Positions 58,151 through 64,000 of a stretch of DNA of 64,000 bases are shown in pieces; positions within the stretch are counted from its first letter, which is position 1, and each line of letters opens with the position of its first letter. The position numbers were made by a program, and so were the translations under genes. The notes beneath the pieces were generated by a model, which saw only the letters and a program-made list of their open reading frames with translations, had not been told where the DNA came from and searched no databases. The stretch lies in NCBI GenBank assembly GCA_020284085.1, contig JACEVL010000058.1, positions 570,001-634,000 of the forward strand, written 5' to 3'. The DNA comes from Aporrectodea caliginosa. Lineage: Eukaryota; Annelida; Clitellata; Crassiclitellata; Lumbricidae.

Positions 58151-60433
58151 ATGAGGCAAAGCATGGAAGAAACGTTGCAACTGGTAGATGCTTCACCGTT
58201 AAACGTAGACGATTACCATTTCAGTGAATATCTGTCATCTTGTAACACTCACGATATCTGTTCGGAACTGTGCAAGCGCATGTGTGTGCTCTTAAGGCAC
58301 ATCGTCCAAGACCTTAGGAATGCTGTACAATCCCTGAGCGGTTCGAGACTTCTCGAGTTTCACAAAAAAGCCTGGAGTCTTTATGAGTCGCTTCAGCGTA
58401 ACGTGTGTGTATCTCAGTTGGAATTGCACCACTGTTCGCTTTTGCCGAAGCCAAAACCCACTCTCCTACGTACGTTGATCGCGAGGATATGGGTGCAGAA
58501 CTTCTATGAACCAGTCAATGAGAATATCACGGCCGCCCTTCTAGACTTGACTGAGCACAGTAGAAATGGAGATGTAGTTGACAGCACGCTGATTGAGTCT
58601 GTTTTCTCCTCTTACTCTTTCCTTGGCAGTCTTCATTGCCGCCGAAATGGACCGGATGTATATGTGAAGCAACTTAACGAAAAGATTCTTTCACAGACCA
58701 AGGCTTACTATGAAAATAAAAGTCACGAGTTCTTGCAAAGGTTCAGCTTCGACGATTACATCACACAAGTTGAAGATTGGTTGAAATCTGAACAGCAGAT
58801 TGTCTGTACCCTGCTTGCGCCGTTTGGCATAAATACTTTACAAATGTGTCGAACTGCTTTAATAAAAGATCACTTTGAGGCATTTCGCAGAGAATTTCCT
58901 CGCCTTCTGCAGACGAGCAAAACGCGCCATCTTAGCTGCTTCTACTCTCTCGTCTCTCAGTGCAGTGACGTCCTTGAAAATATCCAGGATTTGTTGGCAC
59001 ACGAAATACGCAGACGGCTTGCGCTTCTCAAGATCGAGGCCCAAACGCTTGGCTTGATCTATCTGAACAACACATACAAACAGATTGAGGCGTTTGCTGG
59101 TTCGTATACTACAAACCTGGAAACTGTGAAGAGAGTTGTTGAAGAAACCCTTGAGTCGTACTTTTTTGAGCAAGGTCTCGCAGCCGTCGATAAGTGCAAG
59201 GACGCAGCCATCAACGATCCAAGAATCTATATTCAGGCATTTCTAGAAAGTCGAAAGCAATTCGGAAAGGTGTTACACAGTTATCCAAGATTCTACTCCA
59301 TGGACAACTGTGTAGAAAATGCGTGTAAGAAACTTCTCAACGAAAGCGCCGTAGCCAGCTCTAAGCCAGGTGGTGCAGAAGAACTTGTGGCACAACACTT
59401 GGATACGTTGCTGAGAAGAAGTGAGTATGAGGAACTCGACAAGGTAATAATCGTTGTTCAATACCTCAGAGATAAAGATGCCTTTGCTAAGTTGTTCCGC
59501 TTACGGTTTACGAAACGTTTTCTGTCGCGGCATTTTAACGTAGAAGACCGAGTGTTAGACTTTTTCTCAACATTAAAGCGTTCCTGTGGTATGGAGTCCG
59601 TGAAGCACTTCGAACACATGTTTGCGGATGTCCGTAACTTTCAGATCCTGAACAAGGAGTTCCGGGAAAGCCCAACTTATGTTGACGATCTTGGCTTCGA
59701 CTTCTCGGTGTGCATTTTGCGTCTTGGCGCATGGCCTATCGCGCCTCAGACCACATTGTGCACGCTCCCATTTGTTTTGAACAGAACCATCGAAAGATTT
59801 ACTGTGTTCTACCAGAATAAGCATAAGAATCAAAAACTCATTTGGCTGTATGAGACGTCAAAAGGTGTACTGACCACAAACTGTTTCAGAAGGCGCTACA
59901 TGTTGCAGGCCACCACACTTCAGATGACCGTTCTTCTACAGTTCAATGACAGTGAAAGCATCAGTGTTCAACAGTTAATCGAAAGTACTCGGCTAGACGT
60001 GAACGTTTTGCAGTATGTAGTCAAGTCTTTGCTGAAAGAAAGTCTGTTGCTTTGCAGCAGCAAAAGTGACTTTTCAACAGTCGATCTGAACTCGGACGAT
60101 TTTATTTCTCTGAATTCAGAATATAAAAACAAGAAGACAGTTGTCAACATTGCTCAGGGTGTAAAGTTGAAGACCGAAGTGAAACGTGTTGAAACTGAAA
60201 CCCGTGCAGACAACAGCATCGATCGGAAAAACGCAATCGAAGCCGTCATCATGAAAGTTATGAAGGCTCATCGAACGTTACAACACGACGACCTCGTTGC
60301 AAAAGTCCTGGGTGGGGTTGTTTGTTTTACGCCGACGATTCCTACCATCAGGGGTTGCATCGAGAACCTATTGATGAGGGATTTCATTGGTAGAAGTGGT
60401 GGATGTGAAAACACTTATCACTACGTTCCCTAG
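58151..60433 (+). CDS. Cullin (CUL1-like), long single-exon ORF
   Basis: Scaffold of cullin-RING ubiquitin ligases; the C-terminus binds RBX and is neddylated. The 760-residue frame is uninterrupted, close to the 776 of CUL1. The N-terminal half has cullin-repeat helices. The cullin-homology region carries HLDTLLRRSEYEELDKVIIV, KLFRLRFTKRFLSRHFNVED, DFSVCILRLGAWPI and KLIWLYETSKGVLTTNCFRR, ending in a winged helix VIMKVMKAHRTLQHDDLVAKV with Lys705 at the neddylation position. TNCF..RY.LQA, VQQLIESTRLDVNVLQYVV and EYKNKKTVVNI match CUL1 best. The C-terminus is YHYVP instead of YSYLA, so the protein is divergent. CUL1 genes normally have many introns; their absence suggests a retrocopy. TTATTTACACAG at 58,110-58,121, with open sense codons between it and the ATG, could be an acceptor from an upstream exon. 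Confidence 0.92.
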   Translation: MRQSMEETLQLVDASPLNVDDYHFSEYLSSCNTHDICSELCKRMCVLLRHIVQDLRNAVQSLSGSRLLEFHKKAWSLYESLQRNVCVSQLELHHCSLLPKPKPTLLRTLIARIWVQNFYEPVNENITAALLDLTEHSRNGDVVDSTLIESVFSSYSFLGSLHCRRNGPDVYVKQLNEKILSQTKAYYENKSHEFLQRFSFDDYITQVEDWLKSEQQIVCTLLAPFGINTLQMCRTALIKDHFEAFRREFPRLLQTSKTRHLSCFYSLVSQCSDVLENIQDLLAHEIRRRLALLKIEAQTLGLIYLNNTYKQIEAFAGSYTTNLETVKRVVEETLESYFFEQGLAAVDKCKDAAINDPRIYIQAFLESRKQFGKVLHSYPRFYSMDNCVENACKKLLNESAVASSKPGGAEELVAQHLDTLLRRSEYEELDKVIIVVQYLRDKDAFAKLFRLRFTKRFLSRHFNVEDRVLDFFSTLKRSCGMESVKHFEHMFADVRNFQILNKEFRESPTYVDDLGFDFSVCILRLGAWPIAPQTTLCTLPFVLNRTIERFTVFYQNKHKNQKLIWLYETSKGVLTTNCFRRRYMLQATTLQMTVLLQFNDSESISVQQLIESTRLDVNVLQYVVKSLLKESLLLCSSKSDFSTVDLNSDDFISLNSEYKNKKTVVNIAQGVKLKTEVKRVETETRADNSIDRKNAIEAVIMKVMKAHRTLQHDDLVAKVLGGVVCFTPTIPTIRGCIENLLMRDFIGRSGGCENTYHYVP

Positions 60434-61275
60434 TCGACCGATCTGTCACCAATTCCAAGATATTGGACAGAGAAATTGATGCGTGGTTTAGTATTATGTA
60501 ACAATGCTTTAGATGAGAACTTGGCATCGAGACATAATGGGTTAAATTCACGTTGTAACTAGATCCCGAGATGTTTTTGTGGAAAATTTGAAATACCACA
60601 AGAATTCGATGGTTAAACTAGAGCTGAATGCTTTAAAGATATTCTAGCTTACATTCTCAAATGCTGTGATACGATAGTAAATTAAATGCACTGATAACTT
60701 TAAATGTGTCCATAATTGGTTGCCTAAAAGTTTGTTCACAACAGTTTGTTACAGTACTTGTGGTATGTGTTGCGATTTTATTGGTTAGTAATGCCATGTC
60801 CACCAGGGCATTACTAATGCTAATGTCCACCAATGCCTTGAACTTTCAATGGCGCTATTTTAGTGATTAGATTAGATGTTGAGACTATCGAATGATGAGA
60901 TTATCGTTATAGCTCTGTGCCTGGCTTCCACACAATTACTGATGCAAAATTTGCTCTTTTTTAGTTCTACTTGGATATCCCATTCCAAGGGCGTGTTCAA
61001 TCCCTCTACCATACAAGTCCAGAAATAGAGCTTGTATGAGAAATTGCCTATGGTTTGGAAGCTTATAATCCGTGTCATGTAGAATGCAGAATTTACTATT
61101 GCAAATGTTGAAAAGGTGTCCGTATGAAGCCTATATAAAAGTAGAGGGAAGACGCTATTCACCAGCTTTATAACAGCGTATTTATACATATTTTGCACCT
61201 TTATGGAATTTTTTTTATAAACCATTAATCGACGAACCAGTTGGACATTCGGTGCCATGAACAGAATCTGATGCA
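60434..61275 (+). other. Probable cullin 3' UTR with poly(A) signal
   Basis: AT-rich sequence without other coding content. AATAAA at about 61,267-61,272 is a candidate poly(A) signal; (CTTA)n follows. Confidence 0.45.
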
Positions 61276-61534
61276 AATAAAGGCTACTTACTTACTTACC
61301 CAATACCCAGTTTCCGTGAATAGAAACATGAATATTCATTTGTGTGGCGATCGCCATCTAAAAATAGTACATGTGTGGCGCCGTCCACAGCCTTCTATTA
61401 GAAGGCCGTGCGCTCTTTCTGGCCACTCTTGCGGTAGGCCTGAGCTAATTATAGACATGGTCGGGGCAGTGGGAGGAGCCTGATAGGTCAAGCCTCAAAG
61501 CTACGGTGTATCATAAGTGACATATTTCTCGAAT

Positions 61535-61605
61535 CGCAATCTTGAGTTTTCTACAACGCCCAAAAGCGCGAAGTCGCGGAAACCAGCTTATTCGCACACG
61601 CTTTG
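61535..61605 (-). repeat. Repeat-D 3' end
   Basis: ATCTTGAGTTTTCTACAACG and GGAAACCAGCTTATTCGCAC, a decayed reverse copy. Confidence 0.5.
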
Positions 61606-61907
61606 TCAAAACAATTACATATCGAATTTTATCGATAGTGGTAAAATCGGTTCCAGGTCAAGATACAAAGGGGTCCGCAGACAGTCAAGCGCTACAGTTT
61701 TACCTGATTCGCGTCAATCGCGTGACAAGTTGTTAATTCAAGAAAATTAATTATTTTGTGTTCGTGACGGGTTTTCACGACTTAAAATTTAACGACTTAT
61801 TTCAACACGAGGGATGTTCACGCGAAGCAGACAAGGCAAACCTCCCTGACCTCTTTGAATATTGACCTGCAACCGACTTTTACCCTACCAGTCGATGTTG
61901 TTTTGAC

Positions 61908-61985
61908 TAAGAGCCTGTGAATAAGCTGGTTCCCGTAGCTCCGTTTTTTGGTGCTGCAGAAAATCTCAAGATTTCTAAACCAATT
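61908..61985 (+). repeat. Repeat-D 3' end
   Basis: GAGCCTGTGAATAAGCTGGT and TCTCAAGATTTCTAAACC; plus orientation. Confidence 0.6.
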
Positions 61986-62465
61986 TTTGCGCGCACTGAT
62001 ACGTGTCACTTTTAAGACACCGTAGTGCTTCCAGCTCTAAAATGTTGACCCAGAGATTACTCCGTGCTGGCCCGAGCCGAGCTTCGGCGTCTGGCCCTGG
62101 CCTAAAGAAGTCGGTGCTCTAGCCCAAAGATAAAGAGAAAGGATTCGAACTGGATGGTCATTATGCATGACGTGCCATGCATAATTACGTTCGAATGAAG
62201 TGCCCCGTTTTGGAGTTGCAGCTGTTTATCAATTTCAACACGTGCTCGTACCGGCAAACGTATTATTTAGTTAACGGGGGAAAATGTTGAACATGGATTG
62301 TTGTAGTTGTGCTACATAGGCCTAACAATAATGCTGATAATTATAATTACTCTAATAGTATCATATAATAATGTAATGTACGCTAATCATTGTAATGTAA
62401 ATCTTCTAAAAGTAAAATACTCAGCGTACATAAGTCACAGAAAGAAGTAACGCCTCTGAAAGTTG

Positions 62466-62666
62466 TAGCCTACCAGGGCTGTTAAAGGCTTGGTTTTTTG
62501 GTTTTGAGTTTTTTTGTTTTTTTTTTTAAAAACAAAAAACCAAAAATCTGCAAATTTTGGTTTTTTACATTATGATCCGAAATAGGAAATCAAAAAACCA
62601 AATAAAACCAAAAGTCCAACTTTTCATTTTGAAAAAAGTTTGGTTTTTTGCACCTCTGTAGCCTAC
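62466..62666. mobile_element. Second hAT-type MITE with 8-bp target duplications
   Basis: The 185-bp element (62,474-62,658) begins CAGGGCTGTTAAAGG and ends CACCTCTG (CAGAGGTG in reverse), matching hAT ends CAGRGNTG. TAGCCTAC flanks both sides (62,466-62,473 and 62,659-62,666). The interior is TTTTTTGG/CCAAAAAA-rich and self-complementary. No coding capacity. Confidence 0.9.
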
Positions 62667-62859
62667 GCGACTTTATCAGCGGTGTTTAGCATGCATCATG
62701 TCACTTCATATATTGTGGCGCTATATCAAAGCCAAGTTATTTTGCATGTAGTTGCAGTTTGAGCTGAGTAGATATATATAGGTCTCGTACAGTTCGAATA
62801 TCTGAATAATCATTCGGTTCCGGATAACCGCGTGCTCGACGCTCCGCCTTCCCTTTCTA

Positions 62860-63003
62860 GGGACTCTGTCTGTCGCTTTATCTCTGTGTCTCTCTCTATC
62901 TGTCTGCTGTGTGTCTCTCTACCTCTCTGTCTGTCTGTCTGTATTATGTATTTCTTTCTCGCTCAATCTATCTCTCGTCTGTCTGCCTGCCTATCTGTCT
63001 GTA

Positions 63004-63087
<84 letters not shown>

Positions 63088-63374
63088 CCTCTCCTCTCCT
63101 CTCCTCTCTCCTCTCTAGAGGAGAGAGAGACATAGAGACTGTCTATCATCTATCTATCTGTCTGTCTGTGTCTCTGTCTGTCTCTGTCTGTCTGTCTGTC
63201 ACTCTCTCTGTCTCTTGTGCCTGTCTCTTTATCTCTGTATCTCTATCTGTCTGCTTGTGTCTCTCTCTCTACCTCTACCTCTCTAGTATGTATGTATGTA
63301 TGTATGTATGTATGTCTGTCTGTCTGTCTGCCTGTATGTATATATGTATGTATATATGTATGTATGACTTTTTC

Positions 63375-63411
<37 letters not shown>

Positions 63412-63412
63412 G

Positions 63413-63449
<37 letters not shown>

Positions 63450-63460
63450 CGATCCATCTA
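62860..63460. repeat. (CT)n and (CTGT)n/(TATG)n microsatellite block
   Basis: CTGT-rich sequence, then pure (CT)n at about 63,008-63,085, (CTCCT)n, then CTGT and TATG runs to about 63,450. All long frames here are Ser/Leu/Val/Cys artefacts. Confidence 0.96.
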
Positions 63461-63683
63461 TGCCTTTCGTTATCCCTCGACCTCGTCCTGTCTACGAGCG
63501 CAGCTAACCATCTCCTTCCCCCAACTTATACCACTCCCCCTATCCTCTCAGTCCGTCTCAGTCTGTCTGGGTCCTACTCACCATACATCCATTCATCCGC
63601 TCCCATGTCTTCTCCACTTCTCACCGTCCTCTCCTCCACCACTCCAACTCCCAACCAGGCCAGGCCGGTAGCTTAATACTCCT
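63461..63683. other. CT-rich spacer upstream of actin
   Basis: Pyrimidine-rich sequence grading into the actin promoter. No gene was recognised. Confidence 0.5.
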
Positions 63684-63941
63684 CCATCTAAGGCCTTCAG
63701 CGGGACTTATATGGGCGCGGCAACCACGTTCTAGGGAGTCTAGAGCGAGGCGGGTCGGGCAGCCAGCCAGCGAGGCAGCCGGCGTCGGCGGCGGCTCGGC
63801 CCCCCTCTGGCCGGCTTCCTTCCACGCAGAGAGCCGCGGAATAAAAGCAAAGTTTGCGGAACTTTGGCTGTCAGTCGGTCTTTCGGTTGATTTTACGGTT
63901 CTTGTGTTTGATTCGGTAAAAGAAGTACAGAAGCCGCCATC
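63684..63941 (+). promoter_or_regulatory. Actin promoter and 5' leader
   Basis: Two one-mismatch CArG (SRF) boxes, CCATCTAAGG at 63,684-63,693 and ACTTATATGG at 63,705-63,714. A GC-rich stretch follows, then a TATA-like ATAAAAG at 63,841-63,847, about 95 bp before the ATG. CArG plus TATA is the usual layout of animal actin promoters. No 5' UTR intron is evident in this short leader. Confidence 0.6.
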
Positions 63942-64000
63942 ATGTGTGATGAAGAGGTCACCGCTTTGGTCGTCGACAACGGATCCGGAATGTGCAAAGC
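63942..64000 (+). CDS. Actin, N-terminal part (runs off the window)
   Basis: The frame from ATG 63,942 (context GCCATCATG) reads MCDEEVTALVVDNGSGMCKA, the conserved actin N-terminus, including the DNGSG phosphate-binding loop. Met-Cys-acidic at the start is typical of processed animal actins. Only 19 full codons plus two bases are in the window, so cytoplasmic and muscle types cannot be told apart. It lies downstream of a canonical-looking promoter. Confidence 0.96.
   Translation, partial: MCDEEVTALVVDNGSGMCK

Noticed and set aside
58859..59833. Minus-strand frames inside the cullin
   Set aside because: Antisense shadows of a strongly supported coding exon.
62832..63671. 279-residue Ser/Leu/Val/Cys frame
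   Set aside because: CT and CTGT microsatellites only.

Overview
This is a metazoan nuclear sequence, probably from a marine invertebrate. Its genes have spliced GT-AG introns. It carries very many microsatellites, several tRNA-headed SINE families, CR1/L2-type LINE ends and small inverted-repeat DNA transposons. The species cannot be fixed from the sequence; the actin N-terminus (MCDEEVTALVVDNG) suits a non-vertebrate animal. Exon models were built by hand from splice sites and reading phase, without transcript data.

Layout. 1-19.5 kb: gene-poor, with a frameshifted transposon-type fragment at the left edge, long simple repeats, SINEs, a LINE 3' end and two inverted-repeat elements. 19.8-22.6 kb (-): first two coding exons of a secreted neuregulin-like ligand (signal peptide, GGF/neuregulin-type N-terminal domain, first half of an Ig domain); the rest, including any EGF domain, was not found. 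24.8-26.2 kb (-): a two-exon LRAT/NlpC-P60-type protein with His, His and Cys catalytic candidates. 27.6-30.6 kb (+): RNPS1, the serine-rich RRM protein of the exon junction complex, whose ATG appears to be split by intron 1 (AT|G). 34.1-54.4 kb (-): a SUN1/SUN2-type nuclear-envelope LINC protein, modelled as 22 phase-consistent coding exons (937 residues). Its 6.8-kb intron 17 holds an intronless same-strand gene (36,954-39,942) for a protein with three bZIP-like coiled-coil modules and more than twenty 26-residue repeats, plus a 1.27-kb hAT element with a perfect 8-bp target duplication. 58.2-60.4 kb (+): a long single-exon CUL1-like cullin. 63.9-64.0 kb (+): the first 59 bases of an actin gene with its promoter.

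No operon-like or pathway grouping is seen; the genes look like ordinary neighbours. RNPS1 and the SUN gene converge. The LRAT gene and RNPS1 are head to head, about 1.4 kb apart. A four-copy CCAAT array sits 0.1-0.2 kb upstream of the proposed SUN start. The strongest candidates for something undescribed are the nested bZIP-like repeat gene, the split RNPS1 start codon, the intronless cullin, and the 3' tail shared between the LINEs and at least one SINE.

Repeat names used below are local. SINE-A: tRNA-headed, with 'GGTCCCTACACAGTAAC' in the minus orientation. SINE-B: tRNA-headed, ending 'TTGTTGAATAAACGAAAT'. SINE-C: contains 'AAGTCGCTAACACTTCATAC'. SINE-E: contains 'GCACGAAGAGCAGAAGATCA'. 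SINE-G: tRNA head plus LINE tail. Repeat-D: contains 'GTGAATAAGCTGGTGCCCTG'. Repeat-F: contains 'GGAGGGCGACGCTAATGG'. LINE tail: 'GGCGCTATATAAATG'.
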